Below are positions 1 through 8,924 of a stretch of 56,444 nt of DNA, in pieces (the stretch's first letter is position 1; each line of letters opens with the position of its first letter). This DNA is from Thermoanaerobaculia bacterium. Its GTDB lineage: Bacteria; Acidobacteriota; Thermoanaerobaculia; Multivoradales; JAHZIX01. The notes under the pieces are model-generated. The model was not told where the DNA came from and did no database searches. It saw only the letters and a program-made list of their open reading frames with translations. The DNA is taken from assembly GCA_027069135.1 (NCBI GenBank), contig JALXFE010000297.1, forward strand, positions 1 to 56,444, read 5' to 3'. Both the position numbers and the translations under genes were made by a program.

Positions 1-19
1 CCCTTGTGGTCGCCCTGGT

Positions 20-107
20 CGAGGGCAGGCACAAGACCTGCCCCTACAACAGAGCTCACGGTGGTAGCTCTAACCGTAGGGGAGGGTTTCAAACACCCTC
101 CCCTACG
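20..107. repeat. two adjacent palindromic (REP-like) stem-loops
   Basis: Two hairpins sit side by side at the left edge. The first pairs GGGCAGG (23-29) with CCTGCCC (37-43) over a 7-nt loop. The second is a perfect 13-bp stem (75-87 with 95-107) over a 7-nt loop. Neither lies in a plausible gene. The arrangement resembles intergenic repetitive palindromes, but I see no second copy in this window, so the repeat status is inferred. Confidence 0.4.
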
Positions 108-125
108 TGCGGAAGCCCGCATATA

Positions 126-155
126 GAAAAAGGGCACGCCCGTAGGCGTGCCCTT
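126..155 (-). terminator. Rho-independent terminator of the sorting-signal protein gene
   Basis: A perfect 11-bp stem (130-140 with 145-155) with a 4-nt CGTA loop is followed, reading the minus strand, by a short T run (129-126). It lies 25 nt beyond the stop codon of the minus-strand gene at 181-1062, where an intrinsic terminator is expected. Confidence 0.8.
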
Positions 156-180
156 AAGTCTTCTATCGTCTTGAGCGAGC

Positions 181-1062
181 TTAGACGAAGCGGCGGCGCA
201 GCATGAAGAATGCCGCGATCGCGAGGCCAGCCAGCAGAGCCAGCAAGCCGAAGTTGTTCGCCGTCGGGATCGCCACAACCGGGAGGCCGGCGCAGGCAGC
301 GACCGGATTCGGGTGGAAGAAGCAGACACCGGTCATATCCGGCACCGAGGCGGCGGTATCACAAGCGTAGGTCAGGCCATCGTCGGCAGCCAGGTTCTGG
401 ATGCCGGTGGTGGAACCGGAACCGTTCTCCGGATTGCCGGCTTCGACCTGGTAGATCATGTCGCCACTCTGGTGATAGAGGATGGCCTGCATCTCCCAGG
501 GGCCGCCGCCACCGAAATGGGTTGTTCCGCTCCACTGGAAGACCGTGCAGTCTTCTGGGATCGCACAGTTGGCATTGACGCGGGGGCAGGCCGGAAAGTA
601 TTCCATCAAGCCACTGGTGGTGATCAGGTCGTCATGGAGCGGGTACATACGTGCGCCGCCACCGGTGCTGGGAGGGGCCGGCAGAGGGCAGTCGTTGGAG
701 AGGTCAGGACCCCCGTCCGTACCGTCCGTCGAGATGTAACCGTTGGTCGCCAGATTCAGGTCCGCCGCGACGACGCCGTAGAAGTCAAAGGGCGCGCCCA
801 GGGCGATGGGGCCGGACGAGGAGTCATCACCGGTGGCGATCATCGTACCGGTAGCGGAGATGTCGACGAATTGGTATACGCACTCGGCTTCGGCAGTATC
901 GGCGAAGGTGTAGCCGAAGGTGTCCGGGCCGCCGGTGAGGCTGCTCGGAATTCCATCCGGCGAACCCACGGCCGGATTCGGGTCCTTGGCCGGCTCGACA
1001 GAGAAACCGACGAGAGGCAAGGCCACGATCATCAATGCTGTAAGAACTGCGATTCGCTTCAT
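181..1062 (-). CDS. secreted protein with IPTL/PEP-CTERM-like C-terminal sorting signal
   Basis: This 293-residue exported protein has unknown function. Residues 1-22 form a typical signal peptide (MKRIAVL, hydrophobic core, then GFSVEP). The last ~30 residues have the tripartite architecture of exosortase/archaeosortase-type sorting signals: an IPTANNFG motif close to the IPTL-CTERM consensus, a hydrophobic helix (LLALLAGLAIAAFFML) and a basic RRRF end. The middle is rich in Gly, Asp, Thr and Cys and looks like a beta-rich surface domain; I do not recognise the family. An AGGGGGAG ribosome-binding site precedes the ATG, and a strong terminator follows. By analogy the tail would be cleaved after membrane insertion, leaving the protein at the cell surface. 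No sortase gene is visible here. Confidence 0.8.
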   Translation of the reverse strand: MKRIAVLTALMIVALPLVGFSVEPAKDPNPAVGSPDGIPSSLTGGPDTFGYTFADTAEAECVYQFVDISATGTMIATGDDSSSGPIALGAPFDFYGVVAADLNLATNGYISTDGTDGGPDLSNDCPLPAPPSTGGGARMYPLHDDLITTSGLMEYFPACPRVNANCAIPEDCTVFQWSGTTHFGGGGPWEMQAILYHQSGDMIYQVEAGNPENGSGSTTGIQNLAADDGLTYACDTAASVPDMTGVCFFHPNPVAACAGLPVVAIPTANNFGLLALLAGLAIAAFFMLRRRFV

Positions 1063-1378
1063 AGTGAAAACTCTCCCCCTGCTGTTTTTTAAGTCTCAGC
1101 CTATATTCTGTTGTCGACTGCGCGGCGTGCAGCCGCATATCTGGCACCACTTAGATCTGGGCAACCTATAGCACCCAGCTCGGTTTGTCCAGTGCTCGAC
1201 AGCACTTTTTTGCCCTTCTAACGAATCCTACGAGCCGAATGTTCCCGGAGGTTCCTTCGCTGTGCAGCGGACACCCCCAGCCCGAGACACTGGACCCGCC
1301 ATCAGGTCCACCGACCTTCCCTCATAAACGGAGCACCTACCCAGCCGCCCGAGGCAAAGCAGGGCTATACTCGCTTCG
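1063..1378. other. divergent intergenic region
   Basis: A 316-bp gap separates the divergent genes at 1062 and 1379 and should hold both promoters. I see no convincing -10/-35 pair. The only notable structure is a 6-bp stem (AGTGCT 1191-1196, AGCACT 1201-1206, loop CGAC) followed by six T residues on the plus strand, which looks like a weak terminator or attenuator although no gene lies directly upstream on that strand. Confidence 0.4.
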
Positions 1379-2395
1379 ATGAAAACCCTGCGACACTTTC
1401 GTACGGACGACGGCCGAGACCTCTATGCGTTGCCGGTCGAGGCTTTCCCCGGCTTCTTCGTCAATCTATACCTGATCCTCGACGGAAACTCCGTGGTTCT
1501 GGTCGACTGTGGCACCGGGCTCGAGAGCTGCCGCCGACAGATCGAGGAGAGGATTTCCGAGGTGCGCAGAACCTATGTGCCGAACCTGCAGATCTCAGAC
1601 ATCGACCTCATCGTGGTCACCCACGGGCACATCGACCATTTTGGAGGCCTGCCCTGGATCAAGGAAAAGACCGGGGCCCCGGCGACGATTCATGTACTGG
1701 ATCGACGGGTTCTTTCCAACTATGAGGAACGGGTGGTCGTAGCCTCCAAGGCTCTCGCGAGTTTCCTGGAGCTGGCCGGAGTCAGCCCCCAGCGCCGTGC
1801 CCGCCTGATGGAGATGTACCTCTTCGCCAAGGGCCGCTACCGCTCGACTCCCGTGGAAACGATTCTCACCGAAGGATTCCCGGATCTTGCGGGCCTCGAC
1901 GGGACCGTGGAAGTCATCCACGTTCCGGGCCATTGTCCCGGGCAGGTAAGCCTCCGCCTGGGGGATATTCTGCTCACGGCAGATCATGTTCTCTCGCGGA
2001 CGACGCCAAGCCAGGCTCCGGAGAGCATCACGCAATACACCGGCCTCGGACATTTCTTCGACTCGTTGGAGAAGATCTCTCGCGTCGAGGGCATCCGACT
2101 GGCCTTAGGCGGCCACGAAGACCCGATGGACGATCTTTATGGGCGGGTACGGGACATCCGAGACCTCCACGAGCAGAGATTGGAGAAGGTTCTGGCCATC
2201 TGCCAGGAACCCAAGAGCGTAGCCGAGATCAGCCTGGAACTCTTCGGCAAGCGCACGAGCTATCACGTGCTCCTGGCCCTGAGCGAGGCGGGCGCTCACG
2301 TCGAGTATCTCTACCAACGCGGAGCCCTCTGCGCCACCAATGTGGAAGAAATCGAGCGCCTACCTAACCCGGTGATCTTGTACCAGGCCTGCTAG
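1379..2395 (+). CDS. MBL-fold metallo-hydrolase
   Basis: A 338-residue metallo-beta-lactamase superfamily hydrolase. The signature THGHIDH is at residues 81-87, giving metal ligands H82, H84, D86 and H87. A later PGHCPGQ supplies the next histidine and TADHV the bridging aspartate. The C-terminal ~70 residues look like the winged-helix cap seen in LACTB2-like/RNase-Z-related MBL hydrolases. Such enzymes hydrolyse thioesters, lactones or phosphodiesters through a binuclear zinc site; the substrate cannot be assigned here. It is probably cytosolic, since no signal peptide is seen. The 3' end overlaps the convergent gene at 2364 by 32 bp. Confidence 0.85.
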   Translation: MKTLRHFRTDDGRDLYALPVEAFPGFFVNLYLILDGNSVVLVDCGTGLESCRRQIEERISEVRRTYVPNLQISDIDLIVVTHGHIDHFGGLPWIKEKTGAPATIHVLDRRVLSNYEERVVVASKALASFLELAGVSPQRRARLMEMYLFAKGRYRSTPVETILTEGFPDLAGLDGTVEVIHVPGHCPGQVSLRLGDILLTADHVLSRTTPSQAPESITQYTGLGHFFDSLEKISRVEGIRLALGGHEDPMDDLYGRVRDIRDLHEQRLEKVLAICQEPKSVAEISLELFGKRTSYHVLLALSEAGAHVEYLYQRGALCATNVEEIERLPNPVILYQAC

Positions 2396-2951
2396 CACCT
2401 TGCTTTAGGCCTACCGGGGGACCGAGAATCTCCGCCAGGACCACGGCTCGGGCCAGGGACGGCACTCCCCCTTGAAGATCCCGCAGTACCCGAGAACGAA
2501 GGCGCCCGGAAGATGGCCGAGCTCCCGCCAGCTCCGCCGCTGCCGCTTTCGGTGGGGGCAGCGGCGGCACCTGTTGCGGCTTCTTGGAGACACGGACTCT
2601 CGAAGAGAGGGCCGGAACCGGCGGCAGGGTCGGAGGGGGAGGCGCGCTGGGGGCCGGCGCAGGTGCGACCGGGGCTGCCGGCACCGGCTCCTCCTCCAAG
2701 TCGAGCCCCAATTCCCGCAACAGGTCCGCCGCTCGTCCGGCACGACTCGGTTCGGAGCGCCTGTCTCGGTCCGGCGGTGGAGTTCGTTCCGACGGTCGGG
2801 CTCCTTCCGACGGTCGAGCTCGTTGAGGTACCGGGGCCGGGATCGATTCCTGGCCCTCGCGCGCTCGGCGCCTCTTGGCTCCGGCGGCGAAGAGACGCAC
2901 CATCCAGGCCACCGCAATGACCAACATACCGACGATGGATTCAAAATCCAA
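2364..2951 (-). CDS. small N-terminally anchored Pro-rich protein of the NfeD/FloA operon
   Basis: A 195-residue protein I do not recognise. Residues 5-20 (SIVGMLVIAVAWMVRL) form a single membrane helix, followed by a basic stretch (KRRRAREGQ) and then a long, probably disordered segment rich in Pro, Ala, Arg and Ser. It starts 33 bp after the FloA stop, on the same strand, so it is likely the last gene of the NfeD-NfeD-FloA operon and may work at the membrane with them. The frame was chosen over the overlapping frame (2411-2944) because it gives a coherent membrane anchor and good spacing to floA. Function is inferred from context only. Confidence 0.6.
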   Translation of the reverse strand: MDFESIVGMLVIAVAWMVRLFAAGAKRRRAREGQESIPAPVPQRARPSEGARPSERTPPPDRDRRSEPSRAGRAADLLRELGLDLEEEPVPAAPVAPAPAPSAPPPPTLPPVPALSSRVRVSKKPQQVPPLPPPKAAAAELAGARPSSGRLRSRVLRDLQGGVPSLARAVVLAEILGPPVGLKQGASRPGTRSPG

Positions 2952-2984
2952 AAGAACCCTTACCTTTCCGTGGGACCTTAGGCC

Positions 2985-3980
2985 CTACACTTCCCCATCG
3001 CCTTCCGGGCGTTTCTGGCCGCCTTCTCCGGAAATGGAAGCCCGCATGCCCGTGTCAGCCTCGATGTTTTTCATCCGGTAGTAGTCCATGATCCCCATGT
3101 TGCCGGCCCTGAAGGCATCCGCCATCGCTTTGGGCACTTCGGCCTCGGCCTCGATAAGCCTCGCCCGCATCTCTTGGGTCTTGGCGCTCATCTCCTGCTC
3201 TTCCGCCACCGCCATGGCCCGGCGGGACTCGGCTCGGGCCTGGGCTACTTTCTTGTCGGCCTCGGCTTGATCGATTTGCAAACTGGCGCCGATGTTGTCG
3301 CCGACGTCAACATCCGCGATATCGATGGAGAGGATCTCGAAAGCAGTCCCGGAATCGAGCCCCTTTGCCAGCACTGTCTTGGAGATGAGGTCCGGGTTTT
3401 CGAGGACATGCTCGTAGGTCTCCGCGGAGCCGATGGAGGTCACGATGCCTTCGCCGACACGGGCGATGATCGTTTCCTCGCCAGCACCACCGACCAAGCG
3501 ATCAATGTTGGCTCGCACCGTCACGCGGCTCATGGCCTTGAGCTGGATACCGTCCTTGGCCACCGCGGCGATGACAGGGGTGTTGATGACCTTGGGATTG
3601 ACGCTCATCTTCACGGCTTCCAGCACGTCGCGACCGGCGAGATCGATGGCTGCGGCCCGCTCGAAGGGAAGAGCGATCCCGGCTTTGTCAGCGCTGATCA
3701 GGGCGTTGACCACCCGGTATACGTTACCGCCGGCCAGGAAATGCGCTTCGAGCTCCCGGGTTTCAACGTTACGCCCGGCCTTGATCGCGCTGATTCGAGG
3801 CTCCACCACCACCTTCGGAGGCACTCGCCGGATGCGCATTCCGATGAGATCCGTGAGACTGACGCTGGCACCGCTGAAACGAGCGGCGAGCCAAAGGCGA
3901 ATGGGAACGACCCAAAAAAAGAGGATCAAGAAGAGGAACACCAAAAACGCCCCTCCGAACAACCCTATTCCGTCTACCAT
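2985..3980 (-). CDS. floA: flotillin-like protein FloA
   Basis: A 331-residue bacterial flotillin of the FloA/UPF0365 (YqfA) family, the usual length. An N-terminal hydrophobic hairpin (residues ~8-30) anchors it in the membrane, followed by an SPFH-like region and a C-terminal coiled coil rich in Ala, Glu, Gln and Arg (about 225-300). Conserved family segments such as [32 protein letters not shown] and [20 protein letters not shown] are readable. In Bacillus, FloA organises liquid-ordered membrane microdomains and supports signalling and secretion. Here it follows the two NfeD genes, the standard partner arrangement, and the three probably act as one membrane module. Confidence 0.93.
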   Translation of the reverse strand: MVDGIGLFGGAFLVFLFLILFFWVVPIRLWLAARFSGASVSLTDLIGMRIRRVPPKVVVEPRISAIKAGRNVETRELEAHFLAGGNVYRVVNALISADKAGIALPFERAAAIDLAGRDVLEAVKMSVNPKVINTPVIAAVAKDGIQLKAMSRVTVRANIDRLVGGAGEETIIARVGEGIVTSIGSAETYEHVLENPDLISKTVLAKGLDSGTAFEILSIDIADVDVGDNIGASLQIDQAEADKKVAQARAESRRAMAVAEEQEMSAKTQEMRARLIEAEAEVPKAMADAFRAGNMGIMDYYRMKNIEADTGMRASISGEGGQKRPEGDGEV

Positions 3981-4029
3981 GTGATCCTTCCTATCTTGGG
4001 CTTCTTGCCCAGAAACTCGAGATATTGTT

Positions 4030-4527
4030 CTAAGAGTCGGTGGGAGTGACGTTCGCAGATCCCACGGCCTCCTCTACGACCACCCGATTGCCTTCGACTT
4101 CGATGACGCGTATCGGCCGATTCTGCTCGATGTACTCCCCGTCAGTGACGACGTCCACCCGGCGGCCTTGAAATTCCCCCAACCCCGCTGGGCGCAAATC
4201 CGACAAGCTCAAACCGGGCTGGTCCAGGAGCCTTTCCAGATCTGCTTCCTGGGCCTTCCAGGTCTTGGATCGCTCATCGTTGAGCACCAGGCGTCGGCCG
4301 TATCTAGAATGAAAGAAGAGGTACACGGCGAGACCGGTGACGACGATGCTGAGAATGATCGTTCCCGGTCCCCACAGCCCTCCAAGGCCGAAGGCCAAAT
4401 AGCAACCGTAGATTACGGCGATGAAGCCGAAGATGCCAATCACGCCCCCGGGAAGAAAGAGCTCGAAGAAGAGCAGTAGGTAGCCGACCGCCAAGATCCC
4501 GACAATCAACCCCAATCCATCCGGCAT
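4030..4527 (-). CDS. short NfeD family protein (NfeD1b-like)
   Basis: A 165-residue protein with two or three hydrophobic helices in its first ~80 residues, then a soluble C-terminal OB-fold NfeD domain (about 95-165), visible in segments such as [24 protein letters not shown]. It lacks the ClpP-like protease domain of the long NfeD encoded just upstream (stop-to-start gap of 3 bp) and precedes floA. Short NfeD proteins are thought to bind stomatin/flotillin partners at the membrane through the OB domain. The long-short-FloA order supports one operon. Confidence 0.85.
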   Translation of the reverse strand: MPDGLGLIVGILAVGYLLLFFELFLPGGVIGIFGFIAVIYGCYLAFGLGGLWGPGTIILSIVVTGLAVYLFFHSRYGRRLVLNDERSKTWKAQEADLERLLDQPGLSLSDLRPAGLGEFQGRRVDVVTDGEYIEQNRPIRVIEVEGNRVVVEEAVGSANVTPTDS

Positions 4528-4530
4528 ACG

Positions 4531-5994
4531 CTAGATCTCCTCTCCGGCGCCCGCAGACTCTTCGCGGACGATCCACCGACGCCCCTCGCGTCGCAAGACC
4601 CGAACCCGAGCCCCCTTCTCAATGAAGTCGCCTTCCGATTCCACCTCCCGGCGCCGACCCTCGAAGCGTGCCCGACCGGCCGGCCGCAGGGGAGATAGGG
4701 CTTCTCCGACTTGGCCTACGAGATCGTCAAGGGTGCTGGCCTCTTCCATCTCGAAGCCGGCGCCACCGGCGAGGGAAGTCCCGAGGATCAACCCACTGCC
4801 GCCGGCCATCCCGTTCTTGGGTAGGAAGCGGATCAACAACAAGAGGACACCGATCCCCAATAGGGTCGAGATCAGGACTTGTTGGACCGCCTCTACGGAA
4901 AACGGGTTGGAGACCGAAAAATCGCTCCAATCCCCTGCCATGAGCGTCAGGATGCCGCTGGCCAGGATACAGCCGATGCCTAGAATTCCCGCCACCCCGA
5001 AACCGGGAATCACGAAAACCTCCAAACCCAGAAGCGCGATCCCAACGACGAAGAGGATGAGCTCTTCCCAACCCGCCAGATTCACCATGTAGTGGCTGAA
5101 GTAGAGGACGAAGAAACAACCGATGGCGAGTCCGCCGAAGAGCCCAAAGCCCGGGGCCTGGTATTCCATGTAAGCGAAGACCATCATGGCCATCAGCAGC
5201 AGGCTGGCGACCGCCTGACTGGTCAAGAAACCCACCAATCCCTCGGACCAGGACCTTTCGAGCTCCTCGGCTCCCTGGGGATACCCCAGCTGCTCCAGAG
5301 CCTCCTGGGCGGAGCGAGCCTTGAATTCGGCTAGGCCCAGTTCGACGGCCCTCTTGGTGGTCAAAGTCAGGAGCTTTCCTTCTTCTGAGACCCCTTCGAC
5401 CACCTTATCCTTGTCGACCATGGCCTCGGCGAGATCCGGATCCCGCCCTTGGGTTTCGGCGGTGCTTCGCATCTCTTCCCGGAAATAGGAGAGGTACTTT
5501 TCTGCCACGGCCTGGGGTACTTCGGTCCCGGGCCCGGACATCACCGGCGTGGCGGCGCCGATGGTGCCCCCGGGGGCCATGACAATCCGATCACAAGCCA
5601 GGGAGATCAACGCGCCAGCACTGATCGCCCGTTTGTTGATGTAGATCAGAGTCGGGACCTCGAGGTCGATCAAGGCATCACGGATCACCACCGCTGAGTC
5701 GACCCGTCCACCGAAGGTATTGAGCTCCAGGAACAGGGCCCCGGCCCCGCGGGTCTCTACTTCGGTCACCAGCCGCTTGACGTAGGCGGCGACGATGTTG
5801 TCGATCTCGCCGTCGATGGTGCCGCTGATCACGGTGACGGCCGGAGATAACTCGGGCTTCGGGGGCTCGCTCTCGTCCCCCTCCTGCCCGACCGCGCTCC
5901 AGGCCGAAGCGAGGAACCCTGCAATGACGAGCAACAGGCCCAGCACGGACCTGGTCGCACCTGACTTGATATATTTCATGGGAGGTATCTTCAT
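4531..5994 (-). CDS. long NfeD-type membrane serine protease
   Basis: A ~487-residue NfeD family protein: signal peptide/anchor (about 1-35), ClpP-class serine protease domain (about 50-230), four or more membrane helices (about 245-390) and a C-terminal OB-fold NfeD domain (about 415-480). The protease part shows LNTFGGRVDSA, the putative nucleophile region RAISAGALI and the oxyanion/Gly-rich APGGTIGAATPV. Family members degrade stomatin/flotillin C-termini. I chose the ATG at 5994 because GAAGGGG lies 8 nt upstream; an upstream in-frame start at 6018 also exists. It leads an operon with short NfeD, FloA and a small anchored protein. Confidence 0.9.
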   Translation of the reverse strand: MKIPPMKYIKSGATRSVLGLLLVIAGFLASAWSAVGQEGDESEPPKPELSPAVTVISGTIDGEIDNIVAAYVKRLVTEVETRGAGALFLELNTFGGRVDSAVVIRDALIDLEVPTLIYINKRAISAGALISLACDRIVMAPGGTIGAATPVMSGPGTEVPQAVAEKYLSYFREEMRSTAETQGRDPDLAEAMVDKDKVVEGVSEEGKLLTLTTKRAVELGLAEFKARSAQEALEQLGYPQGAEELERSWSEGLVGFLTSQAVASLLLMAMMVFAYMEYQAPGFGLFGGLAIGCFFVLYFSHYMVNLAGWEELILFVVGIALLGLEVFVIPGFGVAGILGIGCILASGILTLMAGDWSDFSVSNPFSVEAVQQVLISTLLGIGVLLLLIRFLPKNGMAGGSGLILGTSLAGGAGFEMEEASTLDDLVGQVGEALSPLRPAGRARFEGRRREVESEGDFIEKGARVRVLRREGRRWIVREESAGAGEEI

Positions 5995-6176
5995 AGTGGT
6001 TTCCCCTTCATCATACACTGCCGCCGTACGGTCCGCTTGGAGCGGGCCTGTGTAGCCAACGGTTTCTCCTTAATCCCTACGAAGAAATCGAGCCGTAGGA
6101 TTCGGGTAGAATCCTCCCGGAATCAGGAGCCGCTACTCAAGGCGTCTAACTCCTAATACGAGAAGCACCAGAGCCT

Positions 6177-7013
6177 ATGAATATCTACAAGGTCCTACCG
6201 GATCTCAAGAAGAAACGCCAGATGCACATCTGGAATACCGCCCTGCGCTCCCAGTGGTCGGCGATGGACATCGACTGGGACAAGCCGCATCGCATCACCA
6301 GCCGTAGATTCAAGGACCAGTTGGCGAAGATTCTCACCCCGGTGCTCATGGGGGAGCAGGCGGCCCTCTATTCGGTCTCCGGCCTGATTCCCATCCTCGG
6401 TCACCGGGCAGAGGTCGAGAGTCAGTTTTATCTGACCACCTGGGCGGTAGACGAGGCTCGCCACACGGAGCTCTTCACCTACTTCTACCAACGCCTGGAT
6501 CGGGAGCCCATGTCCATCCGCCGCTTCCCCGCCGGCTATCTCTTTCAAAGTCAAATCGTCTCCAAGGATCCGGCGGAATGGCTGGCCGGGGTGCTGGTCA
6601 GCGAGGTGCTCGCCAAATTGGTTCTCGAGGAATTCAAGCGGTTGGATTTGGATCCGGTCCTTTCCGATGTCTCGGACGGCATCCTTTTGGACGAAGCTCG
6701 GCACCTGGGATTCAATCACATCTACCTCGAAGACCGCTTCAGCACGCTCTTCTTGAACGAAGAGGAAGAGGGTCAGGCCTACTCGGGCCAGTTGACCCGG
6801 AGACTGCAAGCCGTCCTCGATCTCGTGCCCCCGATCTTCGCAGCCTTGGACCAGGAGTTGACCGACTTAGGAATCGACCGTCACGAGCTCCTGCACAATT
6901 TGGATACGGAATCCAAGCGCCGCTTGCAGCGGTCCGTCAAGGCGGGCCGTGCGGTGGCGACCCGGCAGAAGAAGGCTAGCCGTCTCGAAGACGCCGAGAT
7001 CCTGGGGAGCTAA
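6177..7013 (+). CDS. ferritin-like diiron oxygenase/R2-like protein
   Basis: A 278-residue ferritin-like four-helix protein with a carboxylate-bridged dimetal site. Two DEARH motifs supply E93/H96 and E173/H176; E60 (GEQAALY) and E143 (or E151) are the likely remaining ligands. The ligand order E, ExxH, E, ExxH matches ribonucleotide reductase R2-like and AurF-like oxygenases. It is not the nrdB of the cell, which lies at 47251-48246. The substrate is unknown. It reads in the same direction as the FAAL, unknown, YcaO and TfuA genes that follow (51 bp to the FAAL gene), so it may be the oxidative enzyme of that cluster. The ATG has only a weak ribosome-binding site. Confidence 0.75.
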   Translation: MNIYKVLPDLKKKRQMHIWNTALRSQWSAMDIDWDKPHRITSRRFKDQLAKILTPVLMGEQAALYSVSGLIPILGHRAEVESQFYLTTWAVDEARHTELFTYFYQRLDREPMSIRRFPAGYLFQSQIVSKDPAEWLAGVLVSEVLAKLVLEEFKRLDLDPVLSDVSDGILLDEARHLGFNHIYLEDRFSTLFLNEEEEGQAYSGQLTRRLQAVLDLVPPIFAALDQELTDLGIDRHELLHNLDTESKRRLQRSVKAGRAVATRQKKASRLEDAEILGS

Positions 7014-7064
7014 GAAGCTCACCGTCGCCAATCGCATCCCTCCGGGACCTCGGAAGGGAATCCG

Positions 7065-8777
7065 ATGGAAGTTGCGCCGATGGAAACCCTGACCGACGCT
7101 CTGTACAACGCCGCCGAACGCTTCGCCGACCGCGGTGTGGGAATCTACGACAGCCGCGGCCGCAATGCCCAACGGCGTTCCTACCGCGAAATCCTCGAAG
7201 GTGCCCGAGCCGGCGGTAGCCGCCTGCGGGCCCTGGGCCTTGCGCCCGGCGACCGCATCCTGGTCTGCCTACCGACATCCTGGGAATGGATGGACGCCTG
7301 GCTCGGTGCTCTGCTTCTCGGCGCCCTGCCGGTAGCCATCGCGCCGCCCGGGGCCATGGGTTCGTCGGCGGGCCATCTGCGGCGAATCGCTGCGATCCGG
7401 GCGATGCTCGACGGACGGGTCGTCGCCCCGCAATCGATGCGCGCCGCGGCCCTGGAACAGGCGGAGACCGGCGACGAGGAGGAGCAGGCGCGTTGCCGCC
7501 AGCTCGCCCAGGCCATCGTGACACCGGACGAGCTGGCGAGCTTGCCCGTAGAACCGAATTTCCGTCCCTACCGGCCGAAGCCGGAAGAGGTCGCGTTTCT
7601 TCAGCTGACCAGTGGCTCTACGGGACTCTCCCGAGCGGTTCAGATCCGACACCTCTCGATCGTCCACAACAACGTCTCCTCCAACTTCGGCATCGGCGAG
7701 CCGTGGGGGGCACCGGTCAGCACCTGGGCGAATTCAATGATCTCGTGGCTGCCCCTACACCACGATATGGGCCTTGTCGGCAGCTTCTTCCTCTGCCTAT
7801 TTCATGGCCTGGACCTCTGGCTGATGAATCCGACGACCTTCCTCGCCCGCCCCCTTCTGTGGCTCAAGGCCCTGGCGAACCACGGCATATCCTTTACCGC
7901 CTCTCCCAATTTCGGATACCAGCTCTGCGTCGAGCGGCTGAAGCCCCACCATCTCGAGGGCCTCGATCTATCGGGCTGGCGAGCCGCCATGACCGGAGCC
8001 GAGATGGTTCGCTCGGAGGCGGTGGCCTCCTTTTGCGAGCTGCTGGAGCCCTCTGGGTTCTCCCCTTCGAGCATACGGCCCTGCTACGGTCTGGCGGAAG
8101 CGACCTTGGCCGTAACCTTCGACACCGCCGGGCGCGGCCTACGTACCTTGCCGCTCCCCGCCGGGGCGGATTCGAGCCTCGGTCTCTCCGACGTGGCGTG
8201 TCTCGGCCGGCCGATTCCGGACACGGAAATCATCATCGCCGCCCCGGATGGATCGAAGTTGCCGGAGGGGGAAATCGGAGAGGTGCGCATACAAGGCCCG
8301 GGAGTTTTCGCCGGCTACTGGCGAGATTCCCAAGCCACTGCCTCGGGGTTACAAAACGGCTGGTTATGTACCGGAGATTTGGGATTCCTCGCCGACGGCG
8401 AGCTCTACCTCACCGGCCGAACCAAGGACGTTCTCATCCTTCGGGGCCACAACCTGATGCCTCACGAGCTTGAATGGTTGGCCGAAGGTACCGTCGGCGG
8501 CGGCGGAGCCCTTCGAAGCGGCGCGTTCTCCGTGGCTCGGGGAGCCGCCGGGGAAGAGGCCGTGATCGTGGTCGAGACCGCGGAGAAACAACCGGAAGCT
8601 CTACAAAATCTGGCCCGGGAGATCCGCCTCAGCGTCGCTCACGCTCTGTCTCTTACCTTAGCCGACGTAGCCTTCGTACGCCGCGGAAAAATCCCCAAGA
8701 CGACCAGTGGAAAAGTCCAACGCCGAGAGCTACGGCAACGCTACCTCGACGGCACTCTGGACCGCCTCGAGCTCTAG
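7065..8777 (+). CDS. fatty acyl-AMP ligase (FAAL-type AMP-binding enzyme)
   Basis: A 570-residue ANL-superfamily adenylating enzyme. The P-loop LTSGSTGLSR lies near residue 185 and the hydrophobic acyl-binding region continues through LPLHHDMGLVG, FAAL-like in spacing. Later motifs include CYGLAEAT, the hinge region GDLGFLADGELYLTGRTKDVLILRG (quoted in parts) and the C-terminal lysine motif TSGKVQRREL. The sequence before the hinge and the HHDMGL motif resemble fatty acyl-AMP ligases, which load acyl chains onto an acyl carrier protein rather than CoA. No ACP is adjacent; the nearest is at 27511. GGAAGGG lies just upstream of the ATG at 7065; an ATG at 7080 is an alternative. Likely operonic with the diiron protein. 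Confidence 0.88.
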   Translation: MEVAPMETLTDALYNAAERFADRGVGIYDSRGRNAQRRSYREILEGARAGGSRLRALGLAPGDRILVCLPTSWEWMDAWLGALLLGALPVAIAPPGAMGSSAGHLRRIAAIRAMLDGRVVAPQSMRAAALEQAETGDEEEQARCRQLAQAIVTPDELASLPVEPNFRPYRPKPEEVAFLQLTSGSTGLSRAVQIRHLSIVHNNVSSNFGIGEPWGAPVSTWANSMISWLPLHHDMGLVGSFFLCLFHGLDLWLMNPTTFLARPLLWLKALANHGISFTASPNFGYQLCVERLKPHHLEGLDLSGWRAAMTGAEMVRSEAVASFCELLEPSGFSPSSIRPCYGLAEATLAVTFDTAGRGLRTLPLPAGADSSLGLSDVACLGRPIPDTEIIIAAPDGSKLPEGEIGEVRIQGPGVFAGYWRDSQATASGLQNGWLCTGDLGFLADGELYLTGRTKDVLILRGHNLMPHELEWLAEGTVGGGGALRSGAFSVARGAAGEEAVIVVETAEKQPEALQNLAREIRLSVAHALSLTLADVAFVRRGKIPKTTSGKVQRRELRQRYLDGTLDRLEL

Positions 8778-8829
8778 AGATTCCTTGCCGAAACGCCCCG
8801 GCGATGGTACCTTGTGGATATCCTTTTTC

Positions 8830-8857
8830 TTGAAACTTTGGTCGCTCTTATTATTCT
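8830..8857 (+). promoter_or_regulatory. putative sigma-70-like promoter of the YcaO/TfuA genes
   Basis: In the 147-bp gap before the gene at 8925, an AT-rich patch holds TTGAAA (8830-8835) and TATTCT (8852-8857) separated by 16 bp. A short hairpin (ACGGCT 8864-8869 with AGCCGT 8873-8878) follows. Match to the consensus is fair; no transcription start is known. It would allow the last three genes to be expressed separately from the FAAL. Confidence 0.4.
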
Positions 8858-8924
8858 CTAACCACGGCTTCCAGCCGTCGAGGGTCTTTCCCCCAAGAGA
8901 CCAACCCCCAGAGGAGATCTCACG

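Noticed and set aside
6097-6115. 7-bp palindrome AGGATTC/GAATCCT upstream of the diiron gene
   Set aside because: It could be an operator, but the symmetry is short, it appears once, and there is no regulator next to it to support a call.
8778-8924. short RiPP precursor gene before the YcaO cluster
   Set aside because: The gap has no open frame with a start, ribosome-binding site and leader-core layout; the only short ATG frame there encodes nine residues.
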